Below are positions 1 through 7,589 of a stretch of DNA of 50,573 bases, one piece after another. Within the stretch, counting starts at the first letter, position 1. Every line of letters begins with the position of its first letter. Where the stretch lies: assembly GCA_964555675.1 (NCBI GenBank), contig CAZKTU010000019.1, positions 1 to 50,573 of the forward strand. The letters are read 5' to 3'. Below the pieces are notes generated by a model that worked only from the letters and a program-made list of their open reading frames with translations, was not told where the DNA came from and searched no databases. Position numbers and translations under genes: made by a program. The DNA is from CAIWXH01 sp964555675. Its GTDB lineage: Bacteria > Chloroflexota > Chloroflexia > Chloroflexales > Chloroflexaceae.

Positions 1-1134
1 GTCGCCCTGCTCTCGATCGGCAACGGCGCCAGCGACGCGATCACCGCCTCGGTGGCCGCGACCGGCACCAATGTGCTCACGGTGCTCCCGGGTTCGCCCG
101 ACAGCCGTGGCCCCGGCAGCAGCGGGGCCGCCCAGACCCTGACCCTGGCCGACGCCGAGGCGATCGGGCGGCTGAATCTGCCCATCCTCGGCCCTGCCCC
201 GCAGTTTGGCGGCAGCCTGCAGGTGGTGGCGCCCGCGGCCGATGTGGGCGCCACCGTGACCGGGATCGTGCCCGCGTATCTCGAGATCAATAACCTGAGC
301 CTGCGGGCCGGCGGCTTCATCGACGAGAGCCACGTTCGCGGGGCCAACCATGTGGCCGTGCTGGGCAGCAGCCTGGCGGGCGAGCTGTTCGGCAGCGGCG
401 AGGCCGTGGGCCAGTATGTGCGCATCGGCGCCCAGCGCTTCCGCGTGATCGGGGTGCTCAACGAGGAGGGCAGCAGCGGCTTCGGCTCCTCGGTCGACGA
501 CCAGGTCTTCGTGCCGCTGCCGGTGGCCCAGCAGCAGCTCTTCGGCGCGCGCACGCCCGACGGCAACGGCTGGCTGGTCTCGACGATCGGCGTCGCGGTG
601 CCCGCGAGCGCGGACATTCCGGGCGTCCAGGCGCAGATCCAGCAACTGCTGCGCGAGCGCCACGACCTGGCGGCCGATGGTAGCGAGGACGATTTCGACG
701 TGCTCGACCAGGCCTCGCTGCTCAGCACGCTGAACACGGTGACTGACCTGCTGACGGTCTTCCTGGGCGCGGTGGCGGCGATCTCGCTGCTGGTCGGCGG
801 GATCGGGATCATGAACATCATGCTGGTCTCGGTCACCGAGCGCACCCGCGAGATCGGGCTGCGCAAGGCCGTGGGCGCCCGCGGCCAGGACATCCTGCTG
901 CAGTTTGTGGTCGAGGCCCTGGTCCTGAGCACCTTCGGCGGGCTGCTGGGCCTGCTGCTGGGCAGCGCGATCCCGCTGACGATCACGCTGCTGGGGCTGC
1001 TGAACGCCCCGGTGACGGCGAGCACCGTGCTGATTGCGGTGGGCTTCTCGATGGCGGTGGGGCTGTTCTTCGGCATCTACCCGGCCCGGCGCGCCGCCCG
1101 GCTCAACCCCATCCAGGCCCTGCGCCACGAGTAG
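1..1134 (+). CDS. MacB-type ABC transporter permease, C-terminal part (5' truncated)
   Basis: The reading frame is open from base 1, so the gene begins before the window; the first GTG at 52 is internal. The visible start (ALLSIGNGASDAI) matches the beginning of the MacB periplasmic core domain. The last third is an FtsX-like domain with three hydrophobic segments around residues 250-375, including the family motif GGIGIMNIMLVSVTERTREI and ending in YPARRAARLNPIQALRHE. These proteins sit in the cytoplasmic membrane and work with a separate ABC ATPase to move peptides, antibiotics or lipids across the envelope. The ATPase and membrane-fusion partner would lie upstream, outside the window. It is probably unrelated to the catabolic genes that follow, because a promoter-like site separates them. 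Confidence 0.9.
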   Translation, partial: VALLSIGNGASDAITASVAATGTNVLTVLPGSPDSRGPGSSGAAQTLTLADAEAIGRLNLPILGPAPQFGGSLQVVAPAADVGATVTGIVPAYLEINNLSLRAGGFIDESHVRGANHVAVLGSSLAGELFGSGEAVGQYVRIGAQRFRVIGVLNEEGSSGFGSSVDDQVFVPLPVAQQQLFGARTPDGNGWLVSTIGVAVPASADIPGVQAQIQQLLRERHDLAADGSEDDFDVLDQASLLSTLNTVTDLLTVFLGAVAAISLLVGGIGIMNIMLVSVTERTREIGLRKAVGARGQDILLQFVVEALVLSTFGGLLGLLLGSAIPLTITLLGLLNAPVTASTVLIAVGFSMAVGLFFGIYPARRAARLNPIQALRHE

Positions 1135-1206
1135 CCCGCGCGAAGCAGCGGAGCACCTGGGGTGTGCGAGCCTGTCGCAGCGCTTCTGCTCGTCGGCCGT
1201 TTCGGC

Positions 1207-1212
1207 TATACT
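1207..1212 (+). promoter_or_regulatory. Probable -10 box for the MEDS-BTAD regulator
   Basis: TATACT lies 67 bases before the ATG at 1279, in an otherwise GC-rich stretch. No good -35 box is visible. If it is used, transcription starts near 1219, which excludes the longer reading frame that opens at 1162 and supports the ATG at 1279. Confidence 0.4.
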
Positions 1213-1278
1213 GCCAGGCTCAAGGGGCTTCGCCGGAAGCAAGCAGAGCCGCCAGAGGTGCTCTTGCCCGGTTCAACC

Positions 1279-2808
1279 ATGTTCAGCACACAGCACGACG
1301 TCATCTACTATACCCACGGAGAAGCCCTGTGGGAGATCTGCGCCCAGGTGCTGGCCCGGCAAGCCGCGCAGGGCGGAGCGTGGCGCTATATCGCCGATGA
1401 GCATCTGCCCAGCCAGGTGGCCGGCGCGCTCCAGGCTCGTGGGCTCGAGGTCGCCGAGGGGGCCGTGGTCGCCTCGGCCAGCTTCGGCTTTCACGCCTCG
1501 CCGGTGCGGGTCGCGCCGATCATCGCGGCCCTCGAGGAGCTCTTGCGGCTGACGCCCGGGCAGGGCAATCGGCCTGTGTTGCTCCTGGTCGAGATGACCT
1601 GGGCGATCCGCTCGCCGTCGGGCGCCGTCTATCTGCGCGAGTACGAGGCCGCCCTCCACGAGCTGCTCCACCAGCAGGGCGCCCGGGCTGTCTGCCTGTA
1701 CAACATCACCACTCACCTCGACTCTCAGCTGCTGGCGAGCCTGCATATGCACCAGGCTCTCCTCGGCCTGGGCAGTTGCCAGGCGAACCCCTACTTCGTG
1801 CCGCCTGAGGTGTACCGGCGCCGCGACGATCGCGCCCAGTTCCTCCACTGGCTCGGCTCAGTCCAGCCCGGCCCCGCCGATGGGCCGCTCGCGCAGCCCT
1901 CAGGCGGCCTGCGCGCGCCGGAACGCGCGCCCGCCGAGGCCCAGCCCGTCTATGCCATGGAGGCGCCCGCGCTCTTCTTCGCCCAGAAGAGCGACCAGGG
2001 TCAGTGGAAGATCCGCTGCTTCGGCCAGCTGCGGGTCTACCGCGAGAATGGCGAACAGGTGCGCTGGCAGATTGGTCGGGCCGCCACCCGCAAGATGAAG
2101 ACCCTCTTCGCCTTCCTGCTCTACCGCGGCGAGATGGGGGCGGGCGCCGAGGAGCTGACGGCCCTGCTCTGGCCCGACGCCGCCGACGGGGCGGCCGCCC
2201 ACAATCGGCTCTACCACGTCGTCAACGGGCTGCGCGAGGTGCTCAGCCCCGGCATCGGCAGCCGGCGCGCCTCGCCCTTCGTCCTCAACGAGCAGGGCCG
2301 CTACTACCTGGCCGTGCCGCCCCACACCTGGATCGATCTGCCCATGTTCCAGGAGCTCTGCTACCGGGGCGCCCGGCTGCTGCGCGAGGCTGATTTCGAC
2401 CAGGCCCTGATCTGCTACGAGTCGGCCGAGCGCCTGTACACCGGCGATTATCTGGCCGACATCCCCCAGCAGTATGCCGACTTCGCCGAGGACGACTGGT
2501 TCTGGGGCCGCCGCTACTGGCTCCGCGACATGTTCGTCAAGCTCCTCTACGGCATCGCCACCATCCACCGCACCCAGGGGCGGGTCGCGGCCGCCCTGAG
2601 CTACGCCGATCGGGCCCTGCGGATCGAGCCCACCAGCGAGGCGGCCCAGCGCGAGAAGCTCCTCGCGCTCCACGCCGCCCGACGCCGCGACGCCGTCGAC
2701 CGCCAGTACCGCCTCTACTGTCACCTCCTCGACCAGGCCCAGCTCGGCGCTCCATCGCCCGAGTTCGCCGCCCTCTACCAGCAGCTCCGCGCCGAACTTC
2801 ACGGCTAA
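1279..2808 (+). CDS. MEDS sensory domain - winged helix - BTAD transcriptional activator
   Basis: This 509-residue regulator has three parts. Residues about 1-185 match the MEDS domain (first described in the dichloromethane regulator DcmR), with the motifs EMTWAI, a YLREYE helix and NPYF; MEDS domains are thought to sense small organic compounds. Residues about 235-325 form an OmpR/SARP-type winged helix (FGQLRVY ... RLYHVVNGLREVL). Residues about 345-500 form the bacterial transcriptional activator domain, a TPR-like fold. I chose ATG 1279 because the MEDS homology starts there and a -10 box lies at 1207; the frame is open back to 1162, but those residues look non-coding. It stands directly upstream of, and in the same direction as, the P450/cresol cluster, so it is the best candidate for that cluster's sensor-activator. 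This is an inference from position, from the sensory domain and from the direct repeats at 3109-3129. Confidence 0.85.
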   Translation: MFSTQHDVIYYTHGEALWEICAQVLARQAAQGGAWRYIADEHLPSQVAGALQARGLEVAEGAVVASASFGFHASPVRVAPIIAALEELLRLTPGQGNRPVLLLVEMTWAIRSPSGAVYLREYEAALHELLHQQGARAVCLYNITTHLDSQLLASLHMHQALLGLGSCQANPYFVPPEVYRRRDDRAQFLHWLGSVQPGPADGPLAQPSGGLRAPERAPAEAQPVYAMEAPALFFAQKSDQGQWKIRCFGQLRVYRENGEQVRWQIGRAATRKMKTLFAFLLYRGEMGAGAEELTALLWPDAADGAAAHNRLYHVVNGLREVLSPGIGSRRASPFVLNEQGRYYLAVPPHTWIDLPMFQELCYRGARLLREADFDQALICYESAERLYTGDYLADIPQQYADFAEDDWFWGRRYWLRDMFVKLLYGIATIHRTQGRVAAALSYADRALRIEPTSEAAQREKLLALHAARRRDAVDRQYRLYCHLLDQAQLGAPSPEFAALYQQLRAELHG

Positions 2809-2993
2809 GGCTCGCAAGCCATGCTTGCGAGCCACCCGNNNNNNNNNNNNNNNNNNNNNNNNNNNNNNNNNNNNNNNNNNNNNNNNNNNNNNNNNNNNNN
2901 NNNNNNNNNNNNNNNNNNNNNNNNNNNNNNNNNNNNNNGCTCCGCGCCGAACTTCACGGCTAAGGCTCGCAAGCCATGCTTGCGAGCCACCCG
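2784..2993. repeat. Exact 55-base duplication flanking a 100-N gap (assembly overlap)
   Basis: Bases 2784-2838 and 2939-2993 are identical over 55 bases and lie directly against the two ends of the N run 2839-2938. A length of 55 is a usual assembler k-mer, and the copy reaches to the gap on both sides. The simplest reading is that two contigs overlap by 55 bases and were joined with a default gap. The real distance from the regulator stop to the P450 start would then be about 253 bases rather than 408. Confidence 0.85.
2809..2833 (+). terminator. Strong hairpin after the MEDS-BTAD regulator
   Basis: An 11-bp perfect stem (GGCTCGCAAGC / GCTTGCGAGCC) with loop CAT begins right after the stop codon. 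There is no T run, so it may be a terminator or the first arm of a dispersed two-hairpin repeat. The same hairpin appears again at 2964-2988 only because of the contig overlap. Confidence 0.5.
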
Positions 2994-3005
2994 CAATGAG
3001 GTTTT

Positions 3006-3027
3006 CAGGGAGGGCTTGCCCTCCCTG
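3006..3027. repeat. Second hairpin of a two-stem dispersed repeat
   Basis: CAGGGAGGGC-TT-GCCCTCCCTG is a perfect 10-bp stem with a 2-base loop. With the hairpin before it and the linker GAGGTTTTC, it makes a two-stem unit. A similar unit lies at 8180-8337, where the second stem is interrupted by a sequence gap. The unit is palindromic and non-coding, and it lies outside the likely promoter of the P450 gene. Confidence 0.6.
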
Positions 3028-3108
3028 CGACCCTTCCGCGAGGAGCGGTTTCCAGGCAAGACCTCCCTGGTACTCTCCCTAACACAGCATCAGGTGGCAA
3101 CGCGCGAA

Positions 3109-3129
3109 AAACCAAAGAGAAACCAAAGA
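3109..3129 (+). promoter_or_regulatory. Direct repeats with 11-bp spacing, candidate SARP/BTAD activator site
   Basis: AAACCAAAGA occurs at 3109-3118 and again at 3120-3129, exactly 11 bp (one helical turn) apart. The second copy ends 7 bases before a TATATT (3137-3142) that can serve as -10 box. Known SARP activators bind heptamer direct repeats at 11-bp periods with the last copy about 8 bp before the -10 box. There is no good -35 box, as expected for an activator-dependent promoter. A BTAD regulator is encoded next door. The repeats are seen; the link to that regulator is inferred. Confidence 0.5.
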
Positions 3130-3159
3130 TCGGCGGTATATTATTCATTCACCGCCGAT
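3129..3159. promoter_or_regulatory. Perfect 9-13-9 inverted repeat, operator candidate
   Basis: ATCGGCGGT (3129-3137) and ACCGCCGAT (3151-3159) are perfect inverted copies around a 13-base AT-rich spacer that holds the possible -10 box. The site lies 58-88 bases before the P450 start. Such a dyad over a -10 region is typical of a dimeric repressor or a two-mode regulator. No matching local repressor gene is seen in this cluster. Confidence 0.55.
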
Positions 3160-3216
3160 ATTTGTGACCAGATACGCAATGAATGCGACGCCGTGCGAAC
3201 GGACCGGAGGAGAGTC

Positions 3217-5568
3217 ATGACGACCGCTGACTCGCGCGAAGCTGCCGACCAGGCAGCTGTGGGTTGCCCGCATGCTCGGATGGCCGAGCGCTTCGACGCC
3301 TTCGACATCAGCGACCCGTTCTCGCTCTACGCCCAGGCCCGCAGCGAGGAGCCGATCTTCTACAGCGCCGCCCTCGGCTACTGGGTCGTCACGCGCTACG
3401 ACGACATCAAGGCCGTCTTCCGCGACCACGAGACCTTCTCCTCCGAGGTCACCCAGACGCCCTACAAGCCCCGCCCCGCCGAGGTGCAGCAGGTGCTGGA
3501 GGCGGGCGGCTTCACCGGCAACTCGGGCCTCTCGGGCCGTATGCCGCCCGACCACACGCGCCTGCGCCGCTTCATCAACAAGGCCTTCACGCCGCGGCGC
3601 GTGCAGCAGCTCGAGCCCTTCATCCGCGCCACGGCGATCCGCATGATCGACGCCTTCGCCCGCGACGGCCGCGCCGACCTGGTGGGCCAGCTGGCCTACG
3701 ATCTGCCCGCCCTGGTGATCTTCCGCATGCTCGGCATCCCCGAGGCCGATGTGCCGAGCGTGAAGCTGTGGGCCAACAGCCGCGTGCTGCTCAACTTCGG
3801 CGACCGGCCCGTCGAGGAGCAGGTCGAGCACGCCCTCAACCTGGTGAAGTACTGGCAGTATTGCGAACGGCTCGTGGCCGACCGCTTCGCCCACCCCACC
3901 GACGACCTCCCCGGCGAGCTGGTGCGGCTCTACCAGGAGGGCGATCAGTCGATCAGCAAGCACGAGATCGTCTCGCTCTGCTACGGCCAGCTCACCGCCG
4001 GCCACGAGACCACGACCAATCTGCTCGGCAATGGCCTCAAGGAGCTGCTGACCCACCGCGCTCAGTGGGAGGCCCTCTGCGCCGACGAGGGGTTGATCCC
4101 CAACGCGGTCGAGGAGCTGCTGCGCTTCGGCCCGCCCGTCTTCGCGTGGCGTCGCCTGGCCAAGCGCGACACCCAGGTGGCCGGGGTCGATCTGCCCGCC
4201 GGCTCGAAGCTGCTGCTGCTGCTCGGCTCGGCCAACCGCGACGATACGGCCTTCGCCGACGGGGGCCGCCTCGATATCCAGCGCGAGAATGCCAAAGAGC
4301 ACCTCGCGTTCGGCTTCGGCATCCACTACTGTCTCGGCGCGCCCCTGGCCCGCCTGGAGGCGCGGGTGGTGCTGGAGGAGCTGACCCGCCGCCTGCCCGG
4401 CCTGCGCCTCGTCCCCGACCAGCAGTTCACCTTCTCGCCCAACACCTCGTTCCGCGGCCCCGATCACGTCTGGGCCGAGTGGGAGGTGCCGGCGGCCCAT
4501 GTGCTGCCCTTCGAGCAGTGCGGCCAGGACGATCTGGCCCTGGTCGGCGGGAAGTGCGCCAGCCTCGGCGCGATGCTCAAGGCCGGCGCCCCGGTGCCCC
4601 CCGGCTTCGCCGTCACCACGGCGGCCTATCGGGCCCTGATTGAGGCCGAGGGCGTCCGCGAGCGCATCCACGAGCTGCTCGGCCAGATCACCACGGGCGA
4701 CGTCCATAGCGAAGAGCTCGCCAGCCAGGCCCTCCGCGCCCTGATCGAGTCCACACCCATCCCCGGCCCGGTCGAGGCGGCCATCCGCGACAGCTACGCG
4801 GCCCTCTGCGCGCGGGTCGGCGTGGCCGACCTGCCGGTGGCGGTGCGCTCCAGCGCCACGGCCGAGGATCTGCCGAACGCCAGCTTCGCCGGCCAGCAGG
4901 ACACCTTCCTCTGGGTCGTCGGCGCCGACGCTGTGGTGGCCCACGTGCGCAAGTGCTGGTCGAGCCTGTTCACCACCCGCGCGATCGCCTACCGCATCGA
5001 CCACGGCATCGACCACGAGCAGGTCCTGATGAGTGTGGCGGTGCAGAAGATGGTCAACGCCCGCGCCGCCGGGGTGGCCATGACCCTCAACCCGCTCACC
5101 GGCGACCGCTCGAAGATCGTGATCGACTCGAGCTGGGGCCTCGGCGAGCTGGTCGTCTCGGGCGAGGTGACGCCCGACAACTTCGTCGTCGACAAGGTGA
5201 TGCTGGAGGTCGTGGGCCGCAAGGTCGTCGCCAAGCCGATCGAGCTGGTGGCCGACGTCGATGGGCTGCGCGTCGTCCAGCGCGAGGTGGAGCCGGCGCG
5301 CCAGAGCCAGCCCTCGCTCAGCAACGCCGAGCTGCTCGCCGTGGCCAGCCTGGCGAAACGGGCCGAGCGCCACTACGGCACGCCCCAGGATATCGAGTGG
5401 GCGGTGGACGCCGACCTGCCGGCGGACCAGAGCGTGGTGCTGCTCCAGAGTCGCCCCGAGACGGTCTGGAGCCAGAAGGCGCAGCGCCCCGCCGACCCCG
5501 CACTCTATCAGACCGGCATGCAGAGCCTGCTCCACACCCTGCTCAACCCGCTCAACGCCAAGAAGTAG
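3217..5568 (+). CDS. Cytochrome P450 fused to a PPDK/PEP-synthase ATP-binding domain (CreJ-CreH/I-like fusion)
   Basis: This 783-residue protein joins two enzymes. Residues 1 to about 428 are a complete bacterial P450: I-helix AGHETT (261-266), K-helix ExxR (Glu300, Arg303) and heme loop FGFGIHYCLGAPLARLE with ligand Cys372. Residues about 429-765 are the PPDK N-terminal (PEP-synthase-like) ATP-binding domain: GGKCASLG near the start, VRSSATAEDLPNASFAG at 543-559, then SSWGLGE and a terminal LLQSRPET. There is no phosphohistidine domain; the next gene supplies it. The start at ATG 3217 has a GGAGGAGAG ribosome site; longer readings run into the N gap. In C. glutamicum, CreHI phosphorylates 4-cresol and the P450 CreJ oxidises the methyl group of the phosphate ester. 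Here the P450 and the ATP-binding half of the kinase are one chain, which could pass the aryl phosphate directly. No frameshift is visible at the join. The stop (AAG AAG TAG) abuts an N gap, so an even larger fusion is not fully excluded. Confidence 0.9.
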   Translation: MTTADSREAADQAAVGCPHARMAERFDAFDISDPFSLYAQARSEEPIFYSAALGYWVVTRYDDIKAVFRDHETFSSEVTQTPYKPRPAEVQQVLEAGGFTGNSGLSGRMPPDHTRLRRFINKAFTPRRVQQLEPFIRATAIRMIDAFARDGRADLVGQLAYDLPALVIFRMLGIPEADVPSVKLWANSRVLLNFGDRPVEEQVEHALNLVKYWQYCERLVADRFAHPTDDLPGELVRLYQEGDQSISKHEIVSLCYGQLTAGHETTTNLLGNGLKELLTHRAQWEALCADEGLIPNAVEELLRFGPPVFAWRRLAKRDTQVAGVDLPAGSKLLLLLGSANRDDTAFADGGRLDIQRENAKEHLAFGFGIHYCLGAPLARLEARVVLEELTRRLPGLRLVPDQQFTFSPNTSFRGPDHVWAEWEVPAAHVLPFEQCGQDDLALVGGKCASLGAMLKAGAPVPPGFAVTTAAYRALIEAEGVRERIHELLGQITTGDVHSEELASQALRALIESTPIPGPVEAAIRDSYAALCARVGVADLPVAVRSSATAEDLPNASFAGQQDTFLWVVGADAVVAHVRKCWSSLFTTRAIAYRIDHGIDHEQVLMSVAVQKMVNARAAGVAMTLNPLTGDRSKIVIDSSWGLGELVVSGEVTPDNFVVDKVMLEVVGRKVVAKPIELVADVDGLRVVQREVEPARQSQPSLSNAELLAVASLAKRAERHYGTPQDIEWAVDADLPADQSVVLLQSRPETVWSQKAQRPADPALYQTGMQSLLHTLLNPLNAKK

Positions 5569-5668
5569 NNNNNNNNNNNNNNNNNNNNNNNNNNNNNNNN
5601 NNNNNNNNNNNNNNNNNNNNNNNNNNNNNNNNNNNNNNNNNNNNNNNNNNNNNNNNNNNNNNNNNNNN
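5569..5668. other. 100-N gap between the fusion gene and the swivel-domain gene
   Basis: The gap starts right after the stop codon TAG. The right flank begins GTAG, which could be a 4-base overlap with the left end. Downstream of the gap the frame of the next gene is open from 5671 to its GTG start at 5734. The true distance and any lost codons cannot be read. Confidence 0.8.
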
Positions 5669-5733
5669 GTAGCCCCGCCACCACCAAGCAGGACGCCGCG
5701 TCGTCCACCAGCAGCGAACCAAAGGAGGTTCCC

Positions 5734-7551
5734 GTGACCACAGTCGGCAAGCGCTTTATCAGCCCCTACGAGGTTCAGGCGCCGGAGGGCGCCGAGGGGT
5801 GGGAGCAGCTCTACCCGTACTTTCTCACCTTCCGCGAGGACCGCAAGGCGCAGGAGGAGGGGCGCTTCTGGTTCTGCGACTCGCAGCACTGGCCCTCGGT
5901 CTTCCGCCCCTTCGACACGATCGGGGTCGAGTTCGCGATCAAGTGCCTGGGCCAGTACAACACCCGCGTCTATAAGATCCCGCCGGCCAACGGCATCGAC
6001 TACCGCATCCTCAACGGCTACGTCTACATGAGCCCGGTGGCTGTGGAGCCCGAGCTGATCGCCGAGCGCGTGCCGCTCTTCCTCGAGCGGGCGGGCCACT
6101 ATTTCCAGAACTGGAACCAGCTCCTCGAGCAGTGGCACGGCAAAGTCCGCGGCGTGATCGCCGACCTGGAGAATATTCACTTCACGCCCCTGCCGGACCG
6201 CGTCCCTGACGAGTGGGTCACCGAGGGCCGCGGCCTCGACAATACCTTCGACCTGATTCACAACTACAACCTGGCGATCGAGCTCTGCTACAAGGCCTGG
6301 CAGTACCACTTCGAGTTCCTCAACCTGGGCTATGTGGCCTACCTGGACTTCTTCGGCTTCTGCAAGCAGACCTTCCCCGGCATCCCCGACCAGGCCATCG
6401 CCAGGATGGTCCAGGGCATCGAGGTCGATCTGTTCCGCCCCGACGATGAGCTGAAGCAGCTGGCCAAGCTGGCCGTGCAGCTCGGCGTCGCCGACGCCCT
6501 GAAGCAGGGCACCGTGGCCGAGGCCCTGGCGGCCTGCGCGGCGCGGCCCAACGGCCCGACCTGGGTCGGCGCCTGGGAGCAGGCCAAGCACCCCTGGTTC
6601 AACTACTCGGCGGGCACCGGCTTCTACTCCACCGACAAGATCTGGCTCGACCACCTCGAGATCCCCTTCGGCTACCTGCGCGACTACATCGCCCGCGTAG
6701 AGGCCGGCCAGGAGATCGCCCGGCCCACGGCGAAGATCGCCGCCGAGCGCGACCGCATCACCAGCGAGTACGCCGAGCTACTGCCCGACGACGGCGCCCG
6801 CGAGGCCTTCCACGGCAAGCTCGGCCTGGCCCGTGTGGTCTTCCCCTACGTCGAGAACCACAACTTCTACATCGAGCACTGGACGATGTCGGTCTTCTGG
6901 CGCAAAATGCGCGAGCTGAGCCGGGTGCTGGTTGGCGCCGGCTTCTGGCACAGCGAGGACGACATGTTCTACCTGCGCCGCGACGAGCTGCAGCAGGTGC
7001 TGTTTGACTACGGCAACGGCTGGGCCGTCGGCGCCGACTCGATCGGCCCGTGGCACTGGCCCGGCGAGATCAAGCGCCGCCGCGCCATCGTCGACGCCCT
7101 GGCCAGCAGGCCGCCGCTGCCCGCCCTCAACGAGCCCCCGGCGGTGGTGACCGAGCCCTTCACGATCATGCTCTACGGCATCACCAGCGACCGGGTGGAC
7201 AAGTGGCTCCACGGCGGCGAGCAGGATGGCACCCTCACCGGCATGGCCGCCTCGCCCGGCATGGTCGAGGGCGTGGCCCGGGTGGTGCATAACGCAGACG
7301 ACCTGGAGCTGATCCAGGAGGGCGAGATCCTGATCACGCGCGTGACGGCGCCGAGCTGGGCCCCGGTCTTCGCCCGCATCAGGGCCACCGTCACCGATAT
7401 CGGCGGCATGATGTCCCACGCCGCGATCGTCTGCCGCGAGTACGGGCTGCCCGCCGTGACCGGCACCGGCTCGGCCAGCACGGCGATCAAAACCGGCCAG
7501 CGCATCAGGGTGGACGGCAATACCGGCGAGGTGACGATCCTCTCGTTCTAG
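5734..7551 (+). CDS. Aryl-phosphate synthase subunit with phosphohistidine swivel domain (CreI / phenylphosphate synthase type)
   Basis: A 605-residue protein starting at GTG with a perfect AAAGGAGG site 5 bases upstream. The C-terminal ~100 residues are the PEP-utilising mobile domain, with the signature GGMMSHAAIVCREYGLPAV and phospho-acceptor His562. The N-terminal ~480 residues resemble the long subunit of PEP-synthase-like aryl phosphate synthases (phenylphosphate synthase of Thauera, CreHI of Corynebacterium) and probably bind the phenol. The ATP-binding half is absent here and is fused to the P450 just upstream, so the two gene products must work together. The expected reaction is ATP + water + 4-alkylphenol to aryl phosphate + AMP + phosphate through His562. 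Rifampin phosphotransferase has the same domains but carries all of them in one chain and lacks this context. The substrate is inferred from the downstream 4-hydroxybenzoate genes. Confidence 0.82.
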   Translation: MTTVGKRFISPYEVQAPEGAEGWEQLYPYFLTFREDRKAQEEGRFWFCDSQHWPSVFRPFDTIGVEFAIKCLGQYNTRVYKIPPANGIDYRILNGYVYMSPVAVEPELIAERVPLFLERAGHYFQNWNQLLEQWHGKVRGVIADLENIHFTPLPDRVPDEWVTEGRGLDNTFDLIHNYNLAIELCYKAWQYHFEFLNLGYVAYLDFFGFCKQTFPGIPDQAIARMVQGIEVDLFRPDDELKQLAKLAVQLGVADALKQGTVAEALAACAARPNGPTWVGAWEQAKHPWFNYSAGTGFYSTDKIWLDHLEIPFGYLRDYIARVEAGQEIARPTAKIAAERDRITSEYAELLPDDGAREAFHGKLGLARVVFPYVENHNFYIEHWTMSVFWRKMRELSRVLVGAGFWHSEDDMFYLRRDELQQVLFDYGNGWAVGADSIGPWHWPGEIKRRRAIVDALASRPPLPALNEPPAVVTEPFTIMLYGITSDRVDKWLHGGEQDGTLTGMAASPGMVEGVARVVHNADDLELIQEGEILITRVTAPSWAPVFARIRATVTDIGGMMSHAAIVCREYGLPAVTGTGSASTAIKTGQRIRVDGNTGEVTILSF

Positions 7552-7589
7552 CCGCCCGCGGCGGCCAGAACGACCAAGCGGAGGAAGCG

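Noticed and set aside
1162..1278. Upstream extension of the MEDS-BTAD gene
   Set aside because: It includes the likely -10 box at 1207 and has no similarity to MEDS proteins; the ATG at 1279 fits the domain start.
2821..3216. Extension of the P450 gene through the gap
   Set aside because: It would translate the N run and the hairpin repeats; ATG 3217 has a strong ribosome site.
3145..6654. Very long minus-strand open frame (about 1169 codons) across the P450 and kinase genes
   Set aside because: It lies opposite well-supported genes, runs through an N gap, and its translation is low-complexity GC-driven sequence without domains.
3217..7551. Rifampin phosphotransferase
   Set aside because: That enzyme has the ATP-binding and His domains in one chain, without a P450; the pob/pca context favours an aryl phosphate synthase.
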